Origin: Glaciecola siphonariae | GTDB lineage: Bacteria; Pseudomonadota; Gammaproteobacteria; Enterobacterales; Alteromonadaceae | Direction of reading: 5' to 3' | Length of the DNA: 64,000 nucleotides | NCBI RefSeq assembly: GCF_042652645.1 | Contig: NZ_JBHSGU010000002.1 | Coordinates: 1,116,001-1,180,000, forward strand | Shown here: positions 36,994-45,301 of the stretch, piece by piece | How the letters are laid out: the number at the start of each line of letters is the position of its first letter | Numbering within the stretch: the stretch's first letter is position 1 | The notes under the pieces: generated by a model | What the model was told of the DNA's origin: nothing | The model's database searches: none | The model's input: only the letters and a program-made list of their open reading frames with translations | Program-made: the position numbers and the translations under genes

Positions 36994-37953
36994 ATGTCTA
37001 GCTTGACTAAATTAATTTTCACAATAGTTGCAATCTCTGTTGCGGCATTCGCCTACTATTACTTCAGCGTTCATAGTTCATCAAATAATGAGTCGCAAGG
37101 AGGGTTGCAGGCCGCTAAAAATGGTGAGCCAGATAATGTAGCTCCGCTGCCCATAGGTGATTCGAAAGTAAATAATCCAAATATCATAGTTCCATCTCAA
37201 AAAAGCACAAATACTAGAGATTCGCAGGTGGTCGAAGAAGATAACAGCGTTTATTCACTTATGAGCCCTGCCCAATTTTCGGAATTATCAAGTGATGAAA
37301 GGATGAAATATCTACAACGTGCAAAATCAGAATTAGCGAAAACACTCGGTTCAGAGGACTCAACTGCTAGTCGCTCAGCAAAAAATATCCAAGACCTTTT
37401 CAGTTCGTCAGTAAGTAATGATTGGGAAGCTTTTATGCATAGCGTTAATTATATGCATGAGAACGGGCATTTGAACAATTCTTTAGCACTGAGCCTAGCA
37501 ATTCAACACAGCGCGCCCAACGAAACGATAACTTCTTTGTTAGAAATGGGAGCGCAATTTACCGGCGAACATATTGCGATATTAGCGTCCAAAAGCCAAT
37601 GGAAAAAAATAGAAGAATATCAAAATTATGGGCTGGATATAACGATGACCGACTCCGAAGGTAGGAATGCACTGCATTATGCAATGCTTAATGCTAATGA
37701 CGTCAGCACGTTCGATTTCCTGCTAAACCAGAATATTCCAGTGAACCTTGGCCAAAGTGACTTGTTAAGCGAAGCTATCAGTAAGGCTATCATTAACCCT
37801 AGAGCGATATATTTTGTCGAGCGGTTGATCAACTCTGGTGCAAATATAAAGAGCGAGCATACTAATGCGGTTAATGGTCTCGCTGTCAGTGATGCTGAGC
37901 TCTACGATAAATTCATGATGTATGCTCCTGAACTTATTAACAAAGATGGTTAA
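36994..37953 (+). CDS. Membrane-anchored ankyrin-repeat-like protein
   Basis: 319 residues. One N-terminal membrane anchor (residues 6-26), then a polar, probably disordered stretch to about 90, then a helical-repeat domain. The best repeat is GLDITMTDSEGRNALHYAML near residue 211-230, an ankyrin consensus, with weaker repeats before (ETITSLLEMGAQFTGEHI) and after (VERLINSGANIKSEHTN). A good ribosome site (TTTGGAG) precedes the ATG. The domain should face the periplasm. Ankyrin proteins next to secreted toxins can act as immunity or binding partners; here that is only suggested by position. Confidence 0.65.
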   Translation: MSSLTKLIFTIVAISVAAFAYYYFSVHSSSNNESQGGLQAAKNGEPDNVAPLPIGDSKVNNPNIIVPSQKSTNTRDSQVVEEDNSVYSLMSPAQFSELSSDERMKYLQRAKSELAKTLGSEDSTASRSAKNIQDLFSSSVSNDWEAFMHSVNYMHENGHLNNSLALSLAIQHSAPNETITSLLEMGAQFTGEHIAILASKSQWKKIEEYQNYGLDITMTDSEGRNALHYAMLNANDVSTFDFLLNQNIPVNLGQSDLLSEAISKAIINPRAIYFVERLINSGANIKSEHTNAVNGLAVSDAELYDKFMMYAPELINKDG

Positions 37954-38040
37954 GCTTATCACTCTAGTTCTTTATTTTTTGATGCGCGGAATACTGTTAG
38001 TTTGCAGACGGTCCTGTCAGGCAATGTAATAGGAGAGAAT

Positions 38041-38349
38041 ATGATTGAAGACTATATTAAGTTGTTACAAATTGGTTTAATAGCAATCGGGTTTTTAGCG
38101 AGTGTTAGTCTAATATTAATAGCAAATATTTTTCTATTTAATCATCACAATATTAGCTATTACAAACTGAATAGAAACCAAAGGTTTAAGAGAGCGAGTC
38201 TTGTGGCCGTATTGCCTGTTTTTTTTATTCTTAGTGAACAAATTCCTGGGGTTGCAATTTTGATGTTGTCAATCCTAATTTGGTTTGTTTTTGTGCTAAA
38301 AGAACCGCAATATGGTTTCAAAATGTCTAACTCACGACAAAAAGATTGA
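38041..38349 (+). CDS. Small membrane protein, 102 aa, unknown
   Basis: Start chosen at the ATG preceded by AGGAGAG (MIEDYIKLLQIG); an upstream in-frame codon lacks a ribosome site. Two or three hydrophobic segments (about residues 8-35 and 60-92) flank a basic loop (KLNRNQRFKRAS). No family is recognised. It ends the three-gene row that begins with the Gly/Pro-rich secreted protein and is followed directly by transposase remnants. Confidence 0.6.
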   Translation: MIEDYIKLLQIGLIAIGFLASVSLILIANIFLFNHHNISYYKLNRNQRFKRASLVAVLPVFFILSEQIPGVAILMLSILIWFVFVLKEPQYGFKMSNSRQKD

Positions 38350-38394
38350 GAGCATAGTATGCAATATTATTATTAACCGTGCTAGCTTTTCCAA

Positions 38395-38800
38395 CAAGCA
38401 AGCAAAAACCAGAGCAGTGCTGCTTATTCAGCACTTTGGAAGTTCGCTTAATCTAAACTTTTCTTCCATATGCTGTTCCTCGAAGATGCGATTAGCGAAA
38501 ATGCTTGGGGCGGAACTTCGCTCACTCGCGTCAAGGCACCCTCACATGTCGATATGGTTGCTCTCGTGCATACCATCAGTCAACGTATTGCTAGATATTT
38601 AGAGAACGTCGGCTTTGTTCAGCGCGATATGGAAAATAGCGAATTGAATTTACCGGTAGATGACGAGGATAGTCTACTGCAAATACAACCCTGCTGGGTG
38701 GGGCCTCTGTTAGCTAGCTAATTGCTCCGGACCCCAACGAGGGCAGAAAGTGTTTACCTTGCAGACTTTGCCAACCAAACCAAAGGGGTCAGAGTCTTTG
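38395..38800 (+). pseudogene. IS91-family transposase remnant
   Basis: Pieces of an IS91-type HUH transposase lie in successive frames: KTRAVLLIQHFGSSLNLN, then (shifted near 38,467) MLFLEDAISENAWGGTSL with LVHTISQRIARYLE, then (shifted again) GPQRGQKVFTLQTLP. These correspond in order to the conserved part downstream of the HxH motif. Both ends are missing. Confidence 0.7.
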
Positions 38801-38841
38801 AAGAAGCCAACCGTTGGATTATCCAAGAAGTCTGTCCCCTT

Positions 38842-38928
38842 GATATGGTCAACCAGATTGCTAGTAACGCCGATGTATAGTGTGGTATTTCAATCGTTGG
38901 TGATTATGTATACGAATGGTTGCTTTAT
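38842..38928 (-). pseudogene. GIY-YIG endonuclease remnant
   Basis: On the minus strand the frame reads KQPFVYIITND, a TGA stop at 38,890-38,892, then NTTLYIGVTSNLVDHI, the N-terminal GIY-YIG motif of UvrC-like small endonucleases. An ATA stands where the start codon would be expected, and the conserved rest of the domain is absent. Confidence 0.55.
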
Positions 38929-39020
38929 GATTGAATTCCTTTTCAATCATAAATTAACAGTAGAGCAATTTTATCGTTCTGAAAAGTACTGTTGTTAAGT
39001 TTTCTAGGTGATTTGCGAGG

Positions 39021-40515
39021 TTCCCAATCGAGTTCTAGCTCTTGATCACATTTCCAGCTTGAGCAGCTCAACAGCTTCTAATAAGTTATCTAACTTGGCT
39101 GGGCCCTCGTGGAGAGTCTTCCATCCAACCCGTTCCGTCTGTTTACTGTCGTTCCATCCGACCAATTTACCCAGTGATTGATAAGCCCATTTAACGCTAG
39201 GAAGTTTGTCTTGCTCGGGTAATTTTTTGTAAATTGCTTTGTATACCATTGGCCACTGATTTGTGTTCAAACATAATGTGCAAGGTGCCGTTTCACCAAG
39301 TTTACTGTCGCCCATGTCTTTCAATTGCATCAACCTACAGGCGATAAAGGCCAGTATTACAGCCAGTTTTTCGAGGCTTTCGAACTGGTGCATTTTTAGT
39401 TTCTCGACGTTAGTCCCCTCACTTTCCCAGACTTTATGAAACAGCTCTACCTTCCACCTAGCTTCATAGAATGAAACGATTTTTCTGGCTTGCTCTGAGC
39501 AAGTCACTGGCTCAGTGGTGAGTAGCAGTAAGTGTAAACCTTTGTCTGAATCGCACTGACTTTCTTGGCATGATATGGCATAAATCGGTAGAGGCGGGTA
39601 AGTCGTTTGTTTACGCTCCGGTGCTAATACATTCACCTGAGCATATTGAATCGATAATTTAGCCTTTCTACTTTTTCGCCCTCCACGCTGTGGGATGTCT
39701 ACCGTATATAGCCCCTCAACTTTTTGTGTGCCCATCTCATCAAACAAACGACCGCCATCTTGTGAGGGTCGGTTTGACTTGGTTCGCACAACAAACCGTT
39801 GATTGTTAATGCACTTGTAAGATAGATATTCAACTACGTCAGCTTCTCTATCGCAGGCACTAATACATTCGTTCATTTTATCGCCTAGGCGCTCACTCAT
39901 CGCACGCGAGGCAAGCTCCCATTTGTAGCTTTCTTTATCATGATATGCTCGTTTACCATTGAACTTACTGTTACCAAAGCTCTTAGCGTCACACATCCAT
40001 CGGCGCTGTTCTATTAACCCGATGGTGTGTTGGTGAGAACAGTAAAATGCTGTGGGCTTCAAAACCGGTGTATTTGGCGTTAAGTGAGTTTGAGGTATAG
40101 CCCAACTTATCCGGCAAATTTTCGCGGTTGTATGTAAGAGAAGTAGTATCTTCCAAGGCTAATATCTCACCATAATTTTGCGCCTGCGTCGCAGTCGCAG
40201 CGAAGCCACTTTCTGCGATTGGTTCAGCGGTGATGTGCTTGCTTCTTATCAAACGGTAGTTTCCTTCAACCACGGCATCGTCTTTACTTGACTGTACCAC
40301 TGATTTACCGACATTTTTAGCAAGACCACACACCATTTTTATTAGTCTATTTGTTCTGCGACTATCTCCAAGCTCACTTGCATGAAAAGTAAATTCTGCC
40401 CACTGTTGAATATCTTTAATCATCAGAAATCCCAAGAAGTATCAATTCCGGGATCTGATCATACGAAAGCAATAAAGTTCATAATTGTGTAGAAGAGCTA
40501 GAATCGAGTTGGGAA
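39021..40515 (-). mobile_element. IS4-family insertion sequence, defective
   Basis: About 1,495 bp between imperfect inverted repeats at 39,021-39,043 and 40,493-40,515, sharing TTCCCAA at the outer edge and TTCTAGCTCTT inside. One transposase gene fills it but is frameshifted. No target-site duplication is apparent. Confidence 0.8.
39046..40423 (-). pseudogene. IS4-family transposase (Tn5/IS50-like), frameshifted
   Basis: A DDE transposase of about 460 residues if restored. The N-terminal frame (from MIKDIQQWAEFTFHASELG) contains the first Asp in ALEDTTSLTY. It loses frame near 40,025 after LLFSPTHH, and the second frame resumes with TIGLIEQRRWM and holds the second Asp region (CDREADVVEYL) and the YREK-type motif FYEARWKVELFHKVWESEG. 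One small indel would rejoin them. Functional only if this is a sequencing error. Confidence 0.85.
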
Positions 40516-40732
40516 TGACGTTTCTTTGTGGTCGCTAGTAGTTAACTTTTGCATGTGACATTTTGAAACGTTCGCTTTCTTCTGCAATGCAAATAACTAA
40601 GAGGCTGATATATTGGCTTTTGGCACTAAACGCTCATTTGATAGAATCACGCTCGTACGGCCGCAATTGCCTTACAGGAGACTGTCGAGTCTGGTCGGAC
40701 TCTCAATTTTAAATGGTCTAATTGAGTCTACG
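40516..40732. other. Spacer between IS4-type and ISNCY-type elements
   Basis: About 217 bp with no credible gene, RNA or terminator; probably the pre-insertion DNA of the ISNCY element. Its right end carries the first copy of the 17-bp repeat. Confidence 0.5.
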
Positions 40733-40749
40733 CTAATACATATCATGCC
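40733..40749 (+). repeat. 17-bp direct repeat, left copy (probable target duplication)
   Basis: CTAATACATATCATGCC here and CTAATACATATCATTCC at 42,496-42,512 differ at one base and directly adjoin the ends of the ISNCY-type element. Confidence 0.8.
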
Positions 40750-40756
40750 TGTTAAC

Positions 40757-40829
40757 ACCAAGCGACTTTGTCGTACTTTAATTACCAAGCGATTCTGTCG
40801 TAATCGCTAATTACCAAGGGAAACTGTCG
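40757..40829 (+). repeat. Iterated transposase-binding-like motifs, left end
   Basis: Three copies: ACCAAGCGACTTTGTCG (40,757), ACCAAGCGATTCTGTCG (40,784) and ACCAAGGGAAACTGTCG (40,813), spaced 27 and 29 bp, about one to three turns apart on the helix. Confidence 0.85.
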
Positions 40830-40878
40830 GTCACTTTTTTACATGTCTGGTAATGTTCTTTTTTTGAATATTTGAGGC

Positions 40879-42408
40879 ATGTTGAGGATGATCGTGATGG
40901 ATTCTAAAGCTCAACTCACAGTTGATATTATTGCTAAAGTGGTCGAGGGCAGGATAACAATTGCCAACGCTGCTAAGTTACTCAGTAAGTCTCGCCGCTC
41001 CATTGAACGCTATGTGAAACGATATCAGCAAGTCGGTATTCAGTTTGTCGTGCATGGTAATAGCGGAAAATCCCCACCGAATAAAACACCTGTTTCAATT
41101 AAAAAAGCCGTGCAGGCCTTAATCAAAGAAAAATATTCTGATTTGAATTTGCTCCATCTTGCTGAAAAATTAGAGGTTGATGAGCACATTGTCGTGAAGC
41201 GAGAAACACTGCGTGGTTGGGCACATGACATTCATCATGTGAAGCGCGCTAAACGTCGACGTGGTGTCGCTCGTAAACGTAGAGAACGCATGTCAGCACC
41301 GGGCCTTATGATGCAAATGGATGGCAGCCCGCATCGCTGGTTTGGAAATAAAAAGCACTGCTTAATCGCCATGATTGATGATGCCACCAGTGAAGTGCAT
41401 GCTGAGTTCTTTCCTTCTGAAACTACCGTGGGCTGCTTAAAAGTTATGCGTGATTGCATTGAAACGAAAGGTGTTTTTAAAACGCTATACGTGGACAGAG
41501 CCGGTATATTCGGTGGACCCAAACGTTGCAACTTCTCTCAAATGCAGCGGGCCTGTGATGAGCTAGGTATCGAAATTATCTTTGCTAATTCACCGCAGGG
41601 TAAAGGCCGCGTTGAACGCGCCTTCGACACCTTCCAAGACCGTTTAGTGCCTGAGCTTAGGCTAAATAATATCAACGATATTGCTGCCGCCAACGCCTAT
41701 CTCAAACATGTGTTTATTCCGCAGTTCTGGCAATCGAAAGTCCAAGTTAAATCAAAACAAACACCTGAATTTACTCCGCTATCAAAACACATTAACCTTG
41801 ATGATATCTGCGTGATCAAAGACCATCGCAAAATCCGCAATGATCACACCTTTAGTTATGGCAATAAGTTCTATTTGATTGATTCGCCACTTAAACATTC
41901 CATTGCGAATCAGAAAATCGAAATTAGAAACACCAGCAAAAAAGCCTTCACAGCCCACTTCGCGGGGAGAGAATTGGCTATCTCTGAAGTCAATGAGCCT
42001 AGCAAGTTGGCACGTGAAGATGTAGAGATCCAAAAGAAATTAGAGGTGCTCGCCTTGGTCGAGAAGCTCGGCAACGTCGCTAAAGCATCGCGACAAAGTG
42101 GCGTGTCACGGGACACTATCTACCGTCATTTAAAGTTAGTTGCGCAAGGCGGACCTGATGCCTTAAAACGCCAAGAGACGCCTAACATACGGCATAAAAA
42201 CTGTGTGGATATGGAAATTGAGAAGGCGGTTATCCATTTCTCAATTGAGAATCCTCATCTCGGTCAACAACGAGTTGCGTTGAAAATGACGGAGGCGCTA
42301 GGCATCGATGTGAGCGCAGGCGGCGTGCGTAGTATGTGGCTCAGGAACAATCTTAATACAACAGCGTTAAGAGTTGAAAAATCCCAAGCAGAACAAAAAA
42401 CCGCATAA
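40879..42408 (+). CDS. ISNCY-type DDE transposase with extra C-terminal helix-turn-helix
   Basis: 509 residues. The N-terminal helix-turn-helix (ITIANAAKLLSKSRRSIERY) is followed by the catalytic domain with MMQMDGSPHRWFG (first Asp; the DGSxHxWF motif marks this group), TLYVDRAGIFG (second Asp) and NSPQGKGRVERAFDTFQ (Glu). After about residue 385 a second helix-turn-helix appears (LVEKLGNVAKASRQSGVSRD, then TIYRHLK) resembling the N-terminus of IS481-type transposases. The frame is unbroken. Either the first ATG or one six codons later could be the start. Confidence 0.85.
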   Translation: MLRMIVMDSKAQLTVDIIAKVVEGRITIANAAKLLSKSRRSIERYVKRYQQVGIQFVVHGNSGKSPPNKTPVSIKKAVQALIKEKYSDLNLLHLAEKLEVDEHIVVKRETLRGWAHDIHHVKRAKRRRGVARKRRERMSAPGLMMQMDGSPHRWFGNKKHCLIAMIDDATSEVHAEFFPSETTVGCLKVMRDCIETKGVFKTLYVDRAGIFGGPKRCNFSQMQRACDELGIEIIFANSPQGKGRVERAFDTFQDRLVPELRLNNINDIAAANAYLKHVFIPQFWQSKVQVKSKQTPEFTPLSKHINLDDICVIKDHRKIRNDHTFSYGNKFYLIDSPLKHSIANQKIEIRNTSKKAFTAHFAGRELAISEVNEPSKLAREDVEIQKKLEVLALVEKLGNVAKASRQSGVSRDTIYRHLKLVAQGGPDALKRQETPNIRHKNCVDMEIEKAVIHFSIENPHLGQQRVALKMTEALGIDVSAGGVRSMWLRNNLNTTALRVEKSQAEQKTA

Positions 42409-42446
42409 AACATAGCCAGTTTAGCAACTGGCTGATATGCTTGTTA

Positions 42447-42488
42447 CGACAAAGTCGCTCGGTAATTAGACCGACATAATCCCTTGGT
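42447..42488 (-). repeat. Iterated transposase-binding-like motifs, right end
   Basis: Two inverted copies: CGACAAAGTCGCTCGGT (42,447) and CGACATAATCCCTTGGT (42,472), 25 bp apart, matching the three motifs at the left end. Confidence 0.8.
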
Positions 42489-42495
42489 AATCACA

Positions 42496-42512
42496 CTAAT
42501 ACATATCATTCC
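42496..42512 (+). repeat. 17-bp direct repeat, right copy
   Basis: Matches 40,733-40,749 with one difference; see the left copy. Confidence 0.8.
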
Positions 42513-42557
42513 ATAATCCGGTCACTCGTTAACCGGGTGTTGGTATGACTCCCTCTG

Positions 42558-42878
42558 TCAACTAAAACGTGCCAATCCCTGACCTCATTTCAATCCATGT
42601 TTAGTTTGTATTTTTGCTTCTCAATAAATTGAGTTAACACATCGGGTGAAGCGGTAATTTCGTCGATTTACATGGCGGAGCGCCGCAGCGGAGGATATTC
42701 GTAGATTATTCATTTTTCAATCAACAGAGCTGACCTTACTTATTCCGCGCTTGGCACCTTCTCTTCACTCTATGCTCGTGGATCAATTATGATTTACACA
42801 ATTGCCATCCTAACACCCTCTTAGGTTGTGCCCCTTTCCGCGGCTTGACCCAATGCACTAACTCAAAACTGGTTTTTA
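42558..42878 (-). ncRNA. Candidate guide RNA (bridge/seekRNA) region of the IS1111-type element
   Basis: In IS1111-group elements the guide RNA that selects the target is encoded in the non-coding DNA 3' of the recombinase. This 321-bp stretch is in that position, contains no reading frame of note and has a GC-rich hairpin-prone segment (GGCGGAGCGCCGCAGCGG near 42,673). The RNA itself is inferred from family knowledge; its limits and loops cannot be assigned here. Confidence 0.35.
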
Positions 42879-44041
42879 TCATGCAGGCACTCTAGCTATC
42901 TGCAACTTGGGATTAACAGGTGCGAGCAGGACTTCTTTTGTAATCGCCCAAATGTAAGCTACCATTTCTCTGGCGATAGCAGCCACAACGGTATTTCTAT
43001 GTTTACCACGCTGTATCAACCATTGATATCGTCGACACAAACGGACTTGGGCTTTCCAAGCAATGTCAATAATCTGCTTGGGTAAACCTTCTTGTCGCTG
43101 CTGCATTTCTTTTGAGATATTGGCGCTAAAACGGTAAGTATGAGCGCCCTCGACGATTAAGCGTCTCGCGCGTCCCTTACCACACTTAGTGATACTGCCT
43201 AAGCGTTGCTTCCCTCCGCTGGAGTGTTCAGAAGGGACAAACCCTAAATAACTCATCAGTTTACGCGGATGGTCAAAGCGGGTGAGGTCGCCTAGCTCGG
43301 CAACCACACCAACCGCAATGGTCAATCGGATACCTCTCATCGCCTGTAATGCCTTTACCACAGGGTAGTATCGCCATTGCCTGACATGGTGTGTTAATTC
43401 ATTTTCAATACGTTCGTGGCGTTTTACTCGCTCTTCAATAGTATGTATATATTCTTGCAAGACAAATTGTTGAGAAGGATGGGGCAAGACTAATTCAGCT
43501 AACCAGCGTAGGTGTTTTGCTGACCAGTTATCGGTGCCTGGATAGCGAATATTATTACGAAGCAAAATAGCTTTGAGTTGGTCTTTTGCATCTTTTAGGT
43601 CTTTCATAGCGACTTATCGTGCACGTGATAAATCACGAATAGCTTCATCTTCTGATTCAGGCACATAGATAGGTGTTAGGTCTTCAGATTTTAATAGCTT
43701 TGCTAATTTAATCGCATCACGCTTATCAGTTTTAACGCGCTCACCAGCTTTTTTAGGGATAAGGGAGGGCGCGACTACATAACAGCAATGATCAAGGCTG
43801 GTAATAAGTCTGTAGATCCAATAACCGCAAGGACCAGCCTCATAAACGAATGTAAGGTTGCGTTAGGGTATTTCGATTCAAACTGACGAACAAGCTTCTT
43901 TAGACTCATTTTGGTTGACTTGATCCGTCCTAAATGGACTACTTCAGCTCCGCGTTGCTTCTTGCAGTATGCTACTTCGTAAAACTCTTTGTGGGCATCC
44001 AATCCAATAAAAACTATGTTATGTTTGCTCATGCTAGTCAC
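42879..44041 (-). pseudogene. IS110-family recombinase, frameshifted and interrupted
   Basis: The N-terminal RuvC-like DEDD domain starts NIVFIGLDAHKEFYEVAY; the C-terminal transposase_20 domain has ALQAMRGIRLTIAVGVVAEL and LGFVPSEHSSGGKQRLGSIT, with the catalytic serine. Two lesions separate them: a one-base loss near 43,857 (the lost frame reads VYEAGPCGYWIYRLITSLDH) and an in-frame TAA at 43,616-43,618 between LSRAR and AMKDLKDA. Restored, it would be about 387 residues. Confidence 0.88.
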
Positions 44042-44155
44042 CTATTTGTTTTAGTCATTTAACAAACTAATTATGGCTCTGGCTGATTGCTAACCCAAGA
44101 AAAAATAGGTTGGCTAGCACTTTCAGAGGGAGTCATTATGTTTATGCGCAAAGAT

Positions 44156-44446
44156 TCAGAAGATTTTTTTCACATCGCGATAAAAATTTTCATGCGATCC
44201 AAGCGCGAACAGCTCTAGCACCACAGTTCCATTTTCATGGCTATATTCGAGCACTGTCAGTTGCTTGACCATTTTAAACTTGTGCACGCGTAGAAACGAC
44301 AAATCTCCCCTCTTCTGCTCTCCAAGTAAGGGATCTTCCATGATTGCTTTTACTGCTTTGTCTAAATCGAATTTTTGATTTTTGTGCAGTTTTTTAACTG
44401 CTTTTTTAAAATTTTGCGTTTGTAAAACGGTAATAATTTTAGCCAA
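44156..44446 (-). CDS. RelE/ParE-type toxin (ParE-like)
   Basis: A 96-residue basic toxin of the ParE-like (PF15781) kind: FKKAVKKLHKNQKFDLDKAV, then GDLSFLRVHKFKMVKQLTVL and LELFALGSHENFYRDVKK. The start is a TTG inside the antitoxin's last codons (8-bp overlap), so its translation depends on the antitoxin frame. The target (ribosome-bound mRNA or gyrase) is not decidable. Confidence 0.85.
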   Translation of the reverse strand: MAKIITVLQTQNFKKAVKKLHKNQKFDLDKAVKAIMEDPLLGEQKRGDLSFLRVHKFKMVKQLTVLEYSHENGTVVLELFALGSHENFYRDVKKIF

Positions 44447-44660
44447 AGCTGTATGGCTCCAACTTACCCGCTTCTTTCTCAGCTTTAGAGATGATTGCTT
44501 GTTTCACAAATTCATAGGGTAGGTCTGGGTTATCTTCCATCATTTCACCGATCTTAGCCCAATGTTCAATCTGCTTTGGTGTTGTGCGATTTAATGCTTT
44601 CCCCATGATAGTGGCTTTTTCTACCAATTCTTGATCTAGCCTTATGCTTGCAGTTGCCAT
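44439..44660 (-). CDS. ParD-like antitoxin
   Basis: A 73-residue antitoxin of the ParD-like group (once DUF3423): MATASIRLDQELVEKATIMG, then NRTTPKQIEHWAKIGEMMED and a C-terminal toxin-binding tail. The ribbon-helix-helix N-terminus should bind its own promoter. I use the ATG of MATAS; the frame is open 12 codons upstream but without family-like sequence. Antitoxin precedes toxin, the usual order. Confidence 0.88.
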   Translation of the reverse strand: MATASIRLDQELVEKATIMGKALNRTTPKQIEHWAKIGEMMEDNPDLPYEFVKQAIISKAEKEAGKLEPYSFG

Positions 44661-44769
44661 AACAAAACTCCAACAAATTATTGTGCAATGTAGCAAGATG
44701 CATCAGATGTAGCAATTTGCGCATAGCAAAACGTTGCTCAGAGATTATCAGCTCATGTAATACTACTTG

Positions 44770-44816
44770 CACTCGCAAGAGCCACGTCATAATCTGATAA
44801 CTCGTTAAATTGGCGC
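44770..44816 (+). repeat. Diverged direct repeat, left copy
   Basis: Begins CACTCGC and contains CACGTCATAA. Aligned with 45,400-45,445 it keeps about 34 of 49 positions by eye. The copies flank the lipoprotein gene. Confidence 0.5.
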
Positions 44817-44836
44817 TAGTTTTTCTAGGGAATGAT

Positions 44837-45301
44837 ATGAATTATTCAAAGTTTTTAATTGTTTTACTTTCGTTTATCTTAAGTGCCTGCGCAGCGAGAG
44901 GACAGCCGTTTCAAAACTTAGTCGAGCCTGCAGCTGGTAATGCCGTTATTTATCTGATGCGTGATAGTAGTTTTGTAGGCGGTGCTTATTGCCCGAATGT
45001 CGAAGTGAATGAAGAAAAAGTAGGTTGTTTAAAACAACAAGGGTTTATTCGAATAGAGGTTCCAGCCGGTAATCACAAAGTATGTTTTTGCAAAGGCATT
45101 ACTGAAATCGGTGATGATGTGATTTTAGCCCTAGACCTTTCTGAGAACGAAGTAAGATTTTTTGAATGGATACCAGAAGTTGGTGAAATGGCATTTGTGG
45201 GCTCGAATGTCTATGCTACTGGAGGGAAAATGGAATCGATAATTCAGCATAACCGAAGTGAGGCGTTATCAAAACTGTCGAACTATAAAAGGTCAAATTA
45301 A
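44837..45301 (+). CDS. Small lipoprotein, DUF2846-like
   Basis: 154 residues. The ATG (MNYSKFLIVLLSFILSACA) preceded by AGGGA gives a lipobox LSAC at residue 17; a longer frame would hide the signal. GNAVIYLMRDSSFVGG and FIRIEVPAGNHKVCF resemble DUF2846-type lipoproteins. It stands alone next to the toxin-antitoxin pair, flanked by diverged direct repeats, as a mobile single-gene cassette would be. The function is unknown. Confidence 0.75.
   Translation: MNYSKFLIVLLSFILSACAARGQPFQNLVEPAAGNAVIYLMRDSSFVGGAYCPNVEVNEEKVGCLKQQGFIRIEVPAGNHKVCFCKGITEIGDDVILALDLSENEVRFFEWIPEVGEMAFVGSNVYATGGKMESIIQHNRSEALSKLSNYKRSN

Larger units (their letters stand above)
40750..42495 (+). mobile_element. ISNCY-type (IS1202-like) insertion sequence, apparently intact
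   Basis: 1,746 bp starting TGT and ending ACA. The outer inverted repeats (TGTTAACACCAAGCGA at left; the right end read inward starts TGTGATTACCAAGGGA) match at about 19 of 24 positions. A 17-bp sequence motif ACCAAGSGANNNTGTCG recurs three times inward from the left end (40,757, 40,784 and 40,813) and twice from the right (42,447 and 42,472, inverted). One intact transposase gene and 17-bp direct repeats at the flanks suggest recent movement. IS1202-type elements are known to make unusually long target duplications. Confidence 0.85.
42545..44136 (-). mobile_element. IS110-family element of the IS1111 type, recombinase broken
   Basis: ATGACTCCCTCTG at 42,545-42,557 is repeated as a perfect 13-bp inverse (CAGAGGGAGTCAT) at 44,124-44,136. 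Short subterminal inverted repeats of this kind mark the IS1111 group of IS110 elements. The recombinase gene occupies 42,879-44,041; about 320 bp of non-coding DNA lie between its 3' end and the left repeat. Exact element ends extend a few bases outside the repeats and cannot be fixed from one copy. Confidence 0.75.
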
